Of a stretch of DNA of 64,000 bases, positions 33,981-46,885 are shown in pieces. The DNA lies in assembly GCA_018417955.1 (NCBI GenBank), contig JACTVC010000031.1, forward strand, positions 310,001-374,000. Reading direction: 5' to 3'. The DNA is from Laccaria trichodermophora. Lineage: Eukaryota; Basidiomycota; Agaricomycetes; Agaricales; Hydnangiaceae. The translations under genes were made by a program, and so were the position numbers. The notes under the pieces were generated by a model that worked only from the letters and a program-made list of their open reading frames with translations, was not told the DNA's origin and searched no databases. How positions within the stretch are numbered: the first letter of the stretch is position 1; each line of letters opens with the position of its first letter.

Positions 33981-36594
33981 GCATAGTTGGTGTTGCGAAG
34001 GTGTTGATTGGTGTTGTGTTTCTGATGTTGGGTCTGTTGGGAAGAAAGTGTGTTTGGTTAGCTATGTTGCGAAGAAGGAACGGAAGGAGGGAGGGAAGGA
34101 AGAAAGGAGTAGCTCAGGGAGCTACTTAACCGGAGCGGTGTCTTCGGTGAATGATAACATCTCGACATGATTTTCGAATCCATTTTAGTGGTGTGCGGAA
34201 TGTCGCCCAAAGCATGCGTAGGGGTAGAAGAGGGGGGAAGAAGGGGAAAGAGGAAAGAGGAAAGAAGTGATATCCATCAACGTCACTTATAAGAAACCCA
34301 ACGCATAACCAAGGTGGACAGACAGTCAGACCATGGCACGTCAAGTCAAGTCAAACAACACCATCGGAGGATGCATCCTCCGCATCGCATCACATATCTC
34401 CCGTCAAAACCCAACCAACCATTCACGCGATCTATACCAGAAACGTTCCACTCACCCCACATGGTGATATGGGGAGATAGAAAGACAAAAAGACTCGCGC
34501 CCAAAAAGGAAAGGGAACAAAAAACGCCCCCCCCCAAACAAAACAAAAAAAGAACAAAAAGCGAGAAACACAAAAGGCTTTCCTCACCTGACGCATGCTC
34601 CAACTCCAGGGTAGGATTAGGATTAGGATCAGCGCTGTTGCTGTTCGAGTTTGCGGGTGGGGAAGTAACTAAAAGGGGAGGAAGAAGAAGTGAGTTTGTC
34701 AGCTTTTTTGATCGATGATCAGAAGAACAGGGGAAGGGACAGGGGAAGGGGAAGGAAGGGAGATAGATGATTAGATGATTAGAACGGGGAAGGGTGAGGA
34801 AAGGAAGATATGGGTATATGAAGAAACACGTTTCGGTATCCCAAAACCAAGCCCCGCTCCCGGCTAAAGTGGTGGTTATACCCCGCTCAGACGCAGGCCC
34901 AAAGAGAAGGACAGGACTTTTGAGCAAGGTGAGCGCTTCCGAGACTATCTATCTGGGCGGAGATAGCTGGGGTGAAGTGGATCATGGATCACGGAAGCGG
35001 GGAGTTCGGCCAGCGCACCAAGATGGAACCCAACATCGCAACATTGCAACATTGGTAAATGGGGTGTGCTTTATGCGGGGGCCGAACCGACACCACGCCA
35101 ATACGCTGCAGGCGCACGAACTGCAAGATGAGACGTGCCAGGGAGTGGCAAGCCCGAGCAACAGTGGCATTGCGATACACTTGGTTGGGCAACGCGAGCG
35201 CGTGACCCATGGGCCGGCGGAGCTTCCGCGATATCCACAGGACGAAGCCATAGTCCCAGGCGCACGAACTGGACTACGGGGAGGGAGATGGACAAAGTCC
35301 ACCCGGGCGAACCCAAACATTCGACAACCGACAGAACAGAAACCAACGCTCACCTTCCTTCTCTGAATAAAAGATCGAGTTCCTACTCATAGGGTTGGCC
35401 ACTGCAAAGAAGACACGAAACCAAAAGGTCAGTACATCGTTTACGAAGTTGAGAATAAAGGGGTGGAGAGAAGGCATCAAAAAAGGGAACCCCTGTACCC
35501 ATGAGGATTAGGGTTTTATAAGTAGTAGGTAGAGTTTAGAGCTGGAGGAACACGAGGAAAGCACGACCTCCTTTCTTCAAGCGAACAAAGGCAAAAAGCA
35601 GGTACGCAGCAGTAACTCACCAACAGACGTCATTTCTTCAATATCTCTTCTTCTTCAACAAACTTATTCCTTCCTCTACGACTGAGTATAATCTTCCCTC
35701 CACTTTAACGAAACGATTTCGACAATGAAAGAAGGCAGGATGTTGAGTGAAAGAGATGATGGGTGGGCCAAGATCCTGGCTGGGCCTTGTCGTTAGGCGT
35801 ACCGTTGCTAGGGTGGTATTTGGTTTTGTTTGTATTGGTGGCGAGCTTCTTCCCCTCATCCTCGCAAGAGATACTTACCGTGCATGAATCTACCTATCTA
35901 TACCCACTGCGCACGGTATGCTTATGTGTAAGAATTATTAACTCACTATCTGTCTCTCGTCGGAGGAACCTCGGCCAGTGCGTTCGCGATGACGATAGAC
36001 GACCAGGTGATATCTCCTTCCTTTATACTCAGAACCCTGACGTTAAACTCCAGTTGCAAATACTTATCGTAAAGGTGAGTATGTGCTTAAAGCGTTTAAA
36101 CTCTACTGCTGATCAGCTTCTGCTTTTTTGCATCAGAACCAGTCTCGGATGCATTTCCCGTTGGCTTTCACTTCGTATCAAAAGTGCGCTGCATCACCGC
36201 TACTCAACTTTTTGCAGTGAGTCCGACCTTGGACCAATCGCTTCGACTAACTACTATCTTATCTTACCAGGTAAGCCCAATTGCAAATGGGTACCCGCCA
36301 AATCGTGTGAACACCATACCCATCAACAGCAATTATGAGTGCTGCGTTGGTGCTGCGGTACACTTTGAAAGCCCCCGATGCCGATAATATTCCATCTTGG
36401 TCCTGGCCGTTTTTTTTAACCTTGCGGTCCTTGCCCCAACTTTCTCCGTCTGTTTCTCTGGCTCGCCTCGAATTTCTGTTACCTACCTCCTCCCGAAATC
36501 ACCTCTTCCACGTCTACCACTCGTCTCCCAAATCGCTTGACCACAACCCATCACTGTCTTTACTCCGCATCCCAACGGAACGGAAAGAAAAAAA
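33981..36594. other. Divergent intergenic region, no gene supported
   Basis: 2.6 kb between the divergent SH3 and KRE6-type genes, so both promoters are here. Purine- and pyrimidine-rich tracts produce long but unconvincing frames (34346-34927, 34794-35366, 35763-36338). Several GT/AG pairs suggest spliced 5' untranslated regions, but I cannot assign them. Confidence 0.45.
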
Positions 36595-39564
36595 ATGTCC
36601 TCCAATCAACGCCCACCCCCCAACCAACGTCCACCCTCATACCGTGACCACTCATGGACATCCTCATCCTTCCCCCCCTCATCAACACCACCCCCAAAAT
36701 CAACCCTCCAACTAACACTCCAGAACCAAAACCACTCCTCTTCCCCCCGATACAGTTCACTTTCGCGGAACACTTTGTCTAGGGTACGTCTCCCCCTCTT
36801 CCCAAAAAAATCAATTTCGATGATAAATGGATAATGGGGATAAATTTGAATAGGACGACTCACCATACTCATACGCATCTCTCCAATCTCCAATTCGAAC
36901 TTCACCGTCAAGTTCAAGGTTCCTTTCTGAAAAGGTACCTTTCCCCCTTCCCTTCCCCCTTCCTTCCTTCCTTCCTTGCAACTGACTCCCGACAAAAAAA
37001 AACAACCAGTTCACCCTCCCCCCCGATCCCCAAACATGGGGCACCAACCTCCTCCCCCACGTCCACGAACCAGACGACTACCTCCACACACCCGATCTTC
37101 GTACACATAAGGAGTTAAAACACGCCACGGATTTTTTGACGGTTAGGGGGTTGGTTAATGTGGGTGGTGTGGTGGTTACGTGTATTGCGTTGTTGGGGTT
37201 GTTGTACGTCCGATTCACTCTTCTCTTGTTTTATTCCCTTGTCTCCTCCACTTCCTCCTCGCGTCGCTTCACTTTTCACTTCGTCGAGCGACGCTAAAAT
37301 TTCGAGTACCCGTATACTAGTCTCCTATACCCCATCTCAACGCACTTTACAATCCACCAACAAGAAAAGTTCGGGGGGTTCAATCTAGGCGGGATTAATG
37401 CCTCTGGACAGGTACGTTCCTCTCTCTCTCTCTCTCTCTCTCCCTCTCTTCCTCTCTCCTCTTTCAACCTTTCCTCACCTAACAACCCGCAAAAGGTCCC
37501 AAGCATGCCGGGGAACTGGGGCCTCATCGACTTAGACACGCCTCAAAACCTATACACCAAACCATCCTACCACGACCCCTCCCAAACCCTCCAACTCGTA
37601 TTCAGCGACGAATTCAACGTCGACGGAAGGTCTTTCTATCCGGGTGATGATCCGTATTGGGAGGCGGTGGATTTACATTATTGGCAGGTACTTCTCATTC
37701 CTTCACCCTTCCTTGTAATAAATTCGAACTAACCGAAACACCCCAAAGACAAACAACCTAGAATGGTACGACCCCGCCGCGATAACAACACTCAACGGCT
37801 CCCTCCTCATCACGCTCTCCCAACAACAAACACACAACCTCAACTACCAAGGCGGCCTCCTCTCCACATGGAACAAGTTTTGTTTTACAGGTGGGTTGTT
37901 GGAGGCTTCTGTACAGCTGCCGGGGGCGAATAATGTGGTGGGGCTGTGGCCTGCTGTATGGGCTCTGGGGAATTTAGGTAGGTCCGCAGTGTTTCTGGGG
38001 GGGGGTTGACATTAAATAAATAATTTAATATAGGACGAGCAGGGTATGGTGCAACGTTAGATGGCCTCGTACGTCCCCCTTCTTATTCCCCTTTCCTTTA
38101 CCAACCCCGCCGTCTTTTTTATTTTATTTTATTTACAGTGGCCATACACCTACGACGCCTGCGACGTCGGCACAGCGCCCAACCAAACACACAACGGGCT
38201 CCCCCTCGCAGCTCTAACAAGCGGCGACCAGAAAAACTACAATGGGAGGTTATCGTACCTCCCCGGCCAGAGGCTTTCACGGTGTACGTGCGCAGGGGAG
38301 TCACACCCCGGTCCTATGCATAGTGATGGGACGTTTGTGGGGAGGTCGGCGCCTGAGATTGATGTTTTTGAAGCTACGGTGAGCCTGAGTGTGGTGGTAT
38401 TTTGGGGTTCTTGGGGGGGCTGAGGATTTGTAGGTTGTGGGTACGCCTTTGGTGGGGCAAGTATCTCAATCGAGTCAATGGGCTGTAAGCTTTGCCATTA
38501 TTCCTCCACTACCAGTATATCATCACTAACGAGGAGTGATGCACATATACAGCCGTTCAATAACGCGTACACGTGGGCGAATACTTCTCAAAACATGATC
38601 ATCCCAAACACCACTGGAACTGCGTTGAACACCTACGTTGGAGGGGTGACGCAGCAGAGTACGTCTGGACTTACGATTACCGGTGGGTTTTCAATTTACT
38701 TCTTTGTTTCGGACTGATATTAATATTGCGAGGTGGATAGACCAGGGATGCTACGAATTGGAAGATGGGTGTTTTTCTACGTATGGGTTTGAGTATAAAC
38801 CAGGTTTGGATTTTCCTCGTCTACCCGTTTTTGGGTCCTCATTAAAAAAAATATCGCAGGGTTCGATTCTGCGGTTCGTATCTCCCTTATAACTCATCTA
38901 TCCAATAATAACATAACTTCGCTTCTGTACTGGCTGGATAGTACATAACCTGGATATCCAACTCAACCGTATCATGGACCATAATGGCCGCAGGTATGGA
39001 CGCAGACACGACTGTGGAGATATCCGCGCGTCCGGTATCTCAAGAACCCATGGTGCGCACTGCCATCTCATCTTATGTCCCACCTCACCTCACCTCACTA
39101 TAATTTCCCCTTCAGTACCTGATAGCAAATCTAGGGCTATCAAATGGTTTTGGCACAATTGATTTGGAGCATCTCACGTTCCCGACTACGATGCGGATTG
39201 ACTGGATACGAGTGTATCAGCCCACCAACGCCATTAATATTGGATGCGATCCGGTGGATTTCCCTACGGAGGCGTATATCAACCAGTGTGTCCTTTTTAT
39301 CTTATTTTTTTCGAGTTTGCTTCGCCCTTCTTTAAATTTCTGAGTCTCCTTCGGCATTCTTTGAGCCTCCCAGTCTGCATCGGAATCAAAATTATTTGTT
39401 CTTCCCTATTTCCTCTTTTCCTGTGCTTCTCGCCGTCTCTAGATTGATTTTAACGGTATCGGTTTGATAGGTACATCGAAGCATACACAAACCCGAACCT
39501 TACAACGTGGGTAGATGATTATCAGCAACCGTGGCCAAAGAATAGTTTCGTCGAGACGTGTTGA
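36595..39564 (+). CDS. KRE6: KRE6/SKN1-type GH16 beta-glucan synthesis protein
   Basis: A type II membrane glycoprotein of the secretory pathway needed for cell-wall beta-1,6-glucan. Fifteen exons (36595-36783, 36854-36934, 37010-37203, 37321-37411, 37496-37687, 37749-37977, 38034-38068, 38139-38378, 38434-38484, 38553-38682, 38741-38803, 38860-38873, 38942-39052, 39116-39285, 39471-39564) keep phase and give 627 aa. A Pro/Ser-rich cytoplasmic tail comes first; the membrane anchor is [15 protein letters not shown] (about 145-160). Then come [28 protein letters not shown] and [14 protein letters not shown]. The GH16 catalytic motif EIDVFEA (E-x-D-x-x-E) is intact. TYGFEYKP and [10 protein letters not shown] follow. 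Exon 12 is only 14 nt. Confidence 0.95.
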
Positions 39565-39888
39565 GGGACCGTTTTAGCTGTCTCTTTGCACGGATACTAA
39601 GTAGATCGGGAGGCTTTGTATTGATTAGACTGTATAGTTTTATTCGTATTATTGTGTAGGAGGGGGGGGATTAGAATCCAATATAAAGGATTGTGGTTTT
39701 TTGTGTCTCTCACAGGCGTTATCGAATGCCCGCAAAAAGAGGGCGCACTGAAGCAACCTTTTCTTCTTCTTTTGAAGTCAACATGAGCGCCGGATAATTT
39801 TAACGGTTGTGGCATTGTGGCATTTATCTAAAGGTAGATGTGTTTGATTTAAAAATACATAATGCGAAATCCAAGCTTCTTAGGTCGT

Positions 39889-41067
39889 CTAAGTCGAGCT
39901 AACGTCCTTCCCCTCTTCCCCAGTGAAATACTCCGGAAGGACATAGGCAAGCTTCGCCCTGTCAGGTGGGTTTTGCTTCTCCGACCTGGGCATTATACTG
40001 AACTGCATCGACCCAATCTCTTCCAAGAAGACATGTGCGTCCTCGCCAGACAACGCACTCTGTAGGTCATCCAAAATGGTGGCAGCGACGAGACGAGATG
40101 TCTCAGCATTGCCTTTGAGTGTCTTGAATACATCTGCAGCGGTGACAGACTCTGATTGGTCCCGCCATGAGTCGTAGTCCGTCGCAGTTGCAATGAGTGC
40201 GTAGCTAAAAACGAAGATAAAATCAACATGAGAGCACGAAACTAATAAAGGAAATATACCTCAACTCCGCCTCCCTCGCCAACTTCGCCTCAGGCAACAC
40301 GCTCATATTAATCAGATCCCCTCCCCACTGCCTATACATCAAACTCTCCGCCCTAGTCGAGAACTGCGGGCCCTCCATACACACAATACACTTTCCAGTG
40401 AACAACTTCGCCCCCTTCCCCTCAGCATCCAACGCCCTCCTCACCCGTTCCTCCAACCACTTGACCAATTTCCCACTAAACGGGTCTCCAAACATCGCAT
40501 GTGCAACGATACTAGTACCCTCAAAGAAGGAAGCGGGCCGTACGCCCTTGGTACGGTCGATGATCTGGGTAGGTAGGACGAAGGATCCTGGGGAGATCTC
40601 TTCGCGAAGAGAGCCTACGGCGGAGAACGCGATGATGGCGCGGACGCCGAGGGATTTAAGGGCGGCGATGTTGGCGCGCCCTGGGACGGAGGAGGGGGGG
40701 ATGACGTGTCCTTGGCCGTGTCGGGCTAGGAAGGCGACCCGCGTGCCGGAGGGGAGGGCAGCGATGGTTATGGGGGAGCTGGGGAAGCCCCAAGGCTGAT
40801 AATTCAGACATAAATTAGTAAGGTTGGGAGAGAACAGTAGGTAGAAAGGAAGCGTACAGTTTCTGGATTTACGGTCGTACTAAGTTTTGGTGGATTTGTA
40901 AGATTGAAGTCCAGGGTGGGTACTTCAGTCAACTCACATTTGAGTCAAGTTGTCGAGGTGGTACAACCCACTTCCACCGATAATGCCGATAAGAACTGAT
41001 AAAGAGTGCATTTTCAGTTGATATCGAGCTAGAAATAAGGATGCTCACCATTATTGTTGTTGGCCAT
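39889..41067 (-). CDS. MEU1: S-methyl-5'-thioadenosine phosphorylase
   Basis: Cleaves methylthioadenosine with phosphate to adenine and methylthioribose-1-phosphate in cytosolic methionine salvage. Five exons (41067-41049, 40995-40938, 40879-40858, 40795-40260, 40204-39889) keep phase, giving 316 aa, the normal length. Motifs: GIIGGSGLY (10-18), FLARHGQGH (55-63), [20 protein letters not shown] (about 75-94), [13 protein letters not shown] (172-184, phosphate and base site), [17 protein letters not shown] and [12 protein letters not shown] (base-binding Asp residues). The first and third exons are 19 and 22 nt. It is convergent with the KRE6-type gene, with 324 bp between stop codons. Confidence 0.96.
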
Positions 41068-43416
41068 CGCAGTGCTCGTGGTCTAGGAGAAGAGAGATGG
41101 TATTTGAGGTGATGATCGATGGGAGAAGCTGAGCCGTGATCGATGGTGTCACCCGCGCACATATGGCAACGCGACATATGGCAATTGGCAAACGTCCAAG
41201 AACGTGCGCCGGCGACATTTTGAAATCTAATCGCTTCCAGGCGCGCTATGATATGAACGTCCGCGTCAGGCCTTCACACGAGAAACAGGTAATACTCTTT
41301 CTTGGAAATAATTTCTCTTTCCCAAAGAAGAAAGTCCTTTGAAAGTTTGAATATTCCCGCTCGGAAAATCCAAGGAATAGTTAAACAGATGTCGCACACC
41401 TTGCCAAGTTCTATGCGGCATCGTTCGAGCTTTCATAGATATTTCATTCATTCCCGCCCTTTTATCAGCATGTATTTTGGATGGCGTCCGAAAATAAAGA
41501 TTCTTTGCTTCGGCTTCCTCTTGATCTTACTAAATGACCTGACTTTTTTTTTTTTAATGTCAAATTATAGTCTATTGGGGCGGAGCCCCATGCCAGACTT
41601 TACAACTCGATAGACTACCTAAGGCCCCCAGTGCCTTACTTCCTGACCCCAAGTCCACCTCATGCAATGATCTGACTTTACTACAGTACTTGTCACAAAC
41701 ATGGAAATTTAATAACAAAGCTGAAAGGCAACATGAAAGCAAAGTTCTTCGTCCGGATTTCAAAAAATCCCTTACATGAAATTTCAGCAAGTATTATCAG
41801 AATGCTCAAAGACAAAGTGCCGCACTTTCTCAAAATATTCTAATCGTTAGGTAATGTCTCTCGTGCCAGGCCTTTAGTCTGGTTCAGCAGCGGCCGGTAC
41901 CAATTATGTACTCTATCAAACCGGTACCGACATATCACCGGTTTTGGCAAGTGATCACAACCCTTAAGTTCAACGCAGGCTTGTAAATGCTTGTCGATCA
42001 CCAAAGATATTCCTGACTTCGACGATTCAAAGGTAAACGCTACTTAGCTAGAACCAACTTCAACCCACGCGTGCGATCTGCCCAGCCACAACAGATGTGA
42101 CTGTATGAATGTGTTGAATGGCGGGACTTGCGAGTCAGATTCTTGAAAGCGGTAACCCACGCCCATTGATTGTGACTGAGCCCCGTGTTAGAGATTTGAT
42201 GTTTACAGCAGCAGCCTGGCGGAATGTTCTCGTAAAAGGCAGTGGCGAAAAAATCCATCAAATGTTCCATAGAAATCTGGTTTCGCCACTTTCGTGAATC
42301 AATCGAGTCTCGACTCTCGAGACTACTTCAACTTATCTGTGTCTCCCGATTGTCCAGCCAAGACTACGAACAAGCCTTTTCTTCATCCTCAACTTCGCCC
42401 TCGCGTTCACAGCAGCACACGCCGCGAGCGAAAAGCGGCGATAAAGGATCAACAAAGTACACGCCGCGCCGACCATTTGTCCAGGATTAGTCCCGGTTTT
42501 CGCTTGGTGTGAAGATTTCCCATGTTTTCCACTTCGACTGACAACAATCCGCACACCCGTTATTAATATCATTTATGAGTATACAACCCTGAAGCGATTT
42601 ATCACTCAAGTGACTTGGTGCCGCCAAGCTGGTCCGTTTGTTACTCAGGCGGCCAAGCCACCCCTCCAATCCCACCAGTCCTATTCAGTGCTCTCTCGCA
42701 TCTTTGAAACGACGTTTCATTTGACATCGCGAGCGAAAGTGAACTTCCGGTCCATGGGGTTTCATTCTGAAAGTCGTCTCTTTCCGATCACCGTAATAAT
42801 TTTTCATACGTAAATGCACACTCGTATTTTGACATGTCTGTTGTTGAACGTTGAACTTATTGCCGATGACTATTGGATAAACCGACATCAACCCTGCAAG
42901 GAGTAATTTGAAAACGCTCGTAGATCATCTGAATCCAATGACTACTCCGAGACTTCTGCCTCCCTCTTCCAGTCTGAATGGCTCTTCACCCAGCACAAAG
43001 CCTCCCCACGGCGGTCGTTTATAGCACTTACGGAAGTGCGTCTTGAGTTCACGATGTTGCACGTTGCCGTTCGTTGCTACGGTTAGTTTCGCACACTGCC
43101 GATCGTCGTCGATAATCACCAAACTATATTTAGACGTTGCCCTTGGCGTGGCCTCCCTCGTTTTCCCGAATGCTTCAAATCTCCTCGCGTGCAAATTTGC
43201 GTGCCCAACCAACACTTCACGAGGTCGAAAGTGCGATTGGTGCAACGTTGACTTTCTGGCGTCCAGGTGACGCCTTGACAACTCACTGGCAGGTCGAACA
43301 GGGAACTGTCAATAGTGTCGACCCTGGACCGACTCCACCCGCCGAGAACCGCTTGGGGAAACACTTTTTAGAACTTTTGACGGGAACTTTCTGGGGGGGG
43401 CGGCCTTATCTGCCTT
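41068..43416. other. Intergenic, no gene supported
   Basis: 2.3 kb without a recognisable gene. It holds the promoter of the phosphorylase gene on the left. Short open frames on both strands (for example 42925-43281) have no motif. Confidence 0.5.
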
Positions 43417-43456
43417 GGCGAATCAAATTCAGGAACCTCCCTTGTACCCGTTCGTC

Positions 43457-43464
43457 TATATAAA
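43457..43464 (+). promoter_or_regulatory. TATA box of secreted-protein gene 1
   Basis: TATATAAA lies 98 bp before the ATG and is conserved in the duplicate at 48659-48666. A pyrimidine-rich stretch between it and the ATG fits a fungal core promoter. Confidence 0.6.
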
Positions 43465-43561
43465 TTTTGCTTTCTCGCACACACCGTGTTCTTTACCCTT
43501 TGTTCCTCCCCAGGTTGTCCATCCGCTTAGGTCTCCCTCCCTCTCAACTATCCTCATAACT

Positions 43562-44030
43562 ATGCACGGTCTTTACTTCGCCCTCAGCGCCCTCCTCGCC
43601 TTCGCGACCGTCCAGGCCAAACCCCAGGGTGGCACACCATCCAACACACCTACTGGTTACTCCTGTCCTCCGCAGGATTTGGCTGCCTTCCCGTTGGGAA
43701 AAACCACCAACGACGGAACAACGTTGTTCTGCAGCTACCCCGCTTTCGCTGGAGAGGATCCTAACGACTTTTATTGCAAATACTCTGCGGTAAGTTTTCA
43801 GTCTTAAACCCGCATCTCTTCTTGGCTGAGTTGACACCGTCTCACAGACTACCGGCCAACGCACCCAAGACAACGACGCTGGTTTCTGTCCTAACACAGC
43901 TGTCGGTTCTGGTGGTGCCCGCCGTCGTAGCGCTGTGCCAGCTGCTCCCGTAGCGGCTCGTGCACCCACTCCCGAAGACATCAAGGCGAGGTCGAGCTTG
44001 AAGAGGCGCATGCCAGCTGAAGAGGCTTAA
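43562..44030 (+). CDS. Small secreted cysteine-containing protein 1
   Basis: Two exons (43562-43789, 43848-44030), 136 aa. The N-terminus MHGLYFALSALLAFATVQA is a signal peptide with likely cleavage after A-x-A; the mature chain starts near KPQGG. Conserved core: YSCPPQDLAAFPLG, DGTTLFCSYPAF, DPNDFYCKYSA, DAGFCPN, with four cysteines. The C-terminus is basic and Ala/Pro-rich, with RRR and KRR sites that Kex2-type proteases could cut. The family is known to me only as unnamed mushroom proteins; the role (signalling, wall or effector-like) is unknown. Paralogues at 48762 and 53728. Confidence 0.85.
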
Positions 44031-45831
44031 GGCTCCCTTATACCGTCACGTTGTTTCACTCGTCGTTACGAGCCATAATTGTTGGAGTCCTTCGTCATCC
44101 TACCACCTCTTGAACACTGTTGCAGATTTTGGACATACTACGAGTCGCTCACCTGCCATTATCCACTTTCATTTTTTTACTAGATCTTTCTTTTGACCAA
44201 CTATCTACTGTCTTTACATGTCCATCATCCGCGTATGACTATGATATACCTGTTCCTCTGCAACTAAAAATTGGATCTGGGCTACCCCTCTTTATCTTGA
44301 ACGTTTGAACCTCATAGCATGATTGGTCAAAGTTGAAACCGAGTAGGCTTGGACGGGTCGTAGCGATTCCACTATCGTAAACCTGGAGTTCAAAGATGAC
44401 GGAAACTTGAAACAAGGATCAAGCTGCGCAGTAATTTGCTCATTTAAAGAAAGGACTGACAGATCCAACAGATCAGTCAAACAACATCAAGTGATCTCCG
44501 ACTGTGGAACAGAGATGGGAACGATATATGGGGACCCCCGCCAACCACGAACTTCGGCACGTGGTTCCGAGTTTGGAACATTGCGCCACCTGTGAGGACT
44601 CCCTCAGGAGCGGACTCGGCGACCTCTCCAGCAACAGCCAGCAACTGACGCGGTTTTTCATTTATTCTATTAATGGTTTAGTTATTTCCTACAGTTCCAT
44701 ACATCAGAAACACCACAAGGAAAATTCTTCCTAAAGTTAAGGAACGCAACCCCTATGCCAGAATGCAGGAAAAAAGGAACGTACGGCGCGTTTCTGTAAG
44801 GATGATTATCTTTCAACACATTCTGATTGCACTTTGGGATAACGAATATCGGATTACGTCCCTCGTCAATCCCTCGTAGTACATGGTACGGGTCCCATGC
44901 ATTGCCATTCCAGATCCTGCAACCGCAAAGCCATACTTAGGAAGGAAGACATTCAAGCCGGCCTTCTCCATACCAACTTACGATAGTTCAAATTTCATCT
45001 CTCAATACATAATCTCAACGTTCAGGCAGAACGCGCGTAAGATTTCTAATACGCATCCAGTCACGAGAAACAAATGAAATGGTTCTAAAGGAAGCGACGG
45101 CAACACGCACATGCATATGAATGTGCATAAATTGGTACTCAGTTGAGTCGTATTTGAGAAGTCAGCAGGGAATGCGATTCCAACTGTTGGCTACGACAGC
45201 ATCGATCACCTTTCTAGAATCGGGGTCGTACCGTTCGCTCTATAAAAAAAACGGAAGTCTTCCTAAAAATACGTAGCATTTCGTCTCGGCACACGGACAG
45301 TGACTTGAGACGGACCGTTTTGGATAGGCGACAAAAAAAAGGAAACTGAAAGTGGTATTTTCAGAGCTCTGGTGATTATAATGGGAGACAGGGCAATAAC
45401 GCACTCCAGACTCTGTCCTCAAGGTCGCAGATGCGATCGTCCTGAATGTATTGCTGAACGCCTTCCACCAACCTTCAACGTGACCACATATTCCGTTATA
45501 AACATACTGCACCAAGCAGCCCGCGCGCGACAGGATGATAATAAGTTTGGAATCAGTAGGTCCAAGTGGGCAAGATGATGAGGATCACCTGTTGCTGGGT
45601 GGCATCATGACCGATATCGGCATAGCATGAGACTGGAAAAAGATGTCAAATTATAGAATAAACCATTGAGATAAATATAAAATTTGGGAAAGACTCACAT
45701 CCGAAAGCCAGGTCCTGATAAAGGCTGAATGAGGCTATACTGATCGAATCCTGAAAACTGCTGCCACGTCGTTTTGAGAACGATCTATCATTTAGGGCGT
45801 GCTTGATTAGTGCGGACGTCTGCATTAGAAA

Positions 45832-46092
45832 GTCGGACCACATACAATATGCTTCCGTACGTAATAAAAATCACTCACTGACGAACTTCAGGATCCACGG
45901 CATATCTCAAACTCACAGCCGATCGATCTGTTCGAAGCGGCCTCAAAGTCGACAGGCGACGGTCAGAGTCTGTCAGACCACATACAATATGCTCGCATAC
46001 GTGACAAAAATCGCTCATTGGCGAAGAGAATCCACGGCATGTTATAACTTCACAGCCGATCGATCCGTTCGAAGTAGCCTCACAGTCGATGG
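45832..46092. repeat. Tandem duplication, about 140-bp unit
   Basis: Two copies starting GTCGGACCACATACAATATGC (45832) and GTCAGACCACATACAATATGC (45972). Shared blocks include TCCACGGCAT, CACAGCCGATCGATC and GTTCGAAG. The copies have diverged by substitutions and small indels. Confidence 0.8.
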
Positions 46093-46644
46093 GCTGCAGA
46101 CAAGCGAGGCACGCCATGGCTAGCACGGATCAGAGATTTAGACAGTGGAACCTTTCAAGAACTTACACGGCGTTTTAAAGCAATTAGCCTCGATGAATCA
46201 AGCAACGTGCAAAGCTAAATAAATGAAAACCAGAACATCAGACTCTGCAGGACACCGCACATATGCGTGTGAGGAAAGACTTACAGGAACTTTGCGCCCT
46301 TTCCGACCAACCTAACCAACAAGCTCCTGTCCTCAATCACGACAATTCTAATGAGCAGAGAAAACACAGTCAGGAGCTAGGAGCCAACTAGGAGCGCCTG
46401 TCGTGCGGGGTTGATTGAGGAGCGCATTGAGTAACGAGTGAGAACTTCTCCACAACTTCCGCAGGAGATGGCTTGAGGGACGTCGACTATAGTCTATACC
46501 CATGGAGCCAACATGGAGCGCTGCCGGATCTATAGTCGTCTAGCCAAATCTATGTAATAAATCAAAGCCGACCTAGCCAGAGCAATTTGCAGGTGAAAAG
46601 TGCAACCGAACCACATCAAACCACACAAAAACCCAGCATCCCAT

Positions 46645-46885
46645 CCTATCGAGCGTAACCGAACGAAAAAAAACAATCCATCTCAAACCTACACCGTCAA
46701 GTCAAAAAGACGAAAATAGGCCAGGATCAGCATCTCACCAGAGTGCATATAAATCTATCCCAGCCTATCGAGCGAAACCGAACGAAACTGAAGAAAAAAT
46801 CTGTTTCAAGCCTTCACCACTAAGACAAAGAGGCTGAAAATGACGAGGATCGGCGTCACACCAGAGTGCGTATCGAAGCCAGTCG
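46645..46885. repeat. Tandem repeat, about 119-bp unit
   Basis: CCTATCGAGCG followed by AACCGAACGAAA recurs at 46645 and 46764, with shared CACCAGAGTGC blocks 100 bp further on. A third, partial and weaker copy begins near 46871. Confidence 0.7.

Larger units (their letters stand above)
43417..44735 (+). repeat. Duplication unit A, about 1.3 kb
   Basis: From CTTGGCGAATCAAATTCAGG to about 44735 it matches 48610-49970 with scattered substitutions and small indels. The unit includes the promoter, both exons and the intron of a secreted-protein gene, and about 700 bp of 3' flank. The offset between copies is about 5.2 kb, in direct orientation. Confidence 0.85.

Noticed and set aside
35763..36338. 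191-codon plus frame upstream of the KRE6-type gene
   Set aside because: No recognisable domain and odd composition; more likely untranslated or promoter sequence.
37423..37452. TC dinucleotide run
   Set aside because: An ordinary pyrimidine tract inside an intron of the KRE6-type gene; not treated as a separate element.
38701..38740. Reading through 38683-38740 as coding sequence
   Set aside because: The GTGGGT donor and TAG acceptor give a phase-consistent intron and the GH16 sequence is continuous without it.
43544..44011. 155-codon antisense frame over secreted-protein gene 1, also conserved over gene 2 (48870-49211)
   Set aside because: It is the complement of a well-supported spliced gene and is conserved only because the gene is; no motif or start context.
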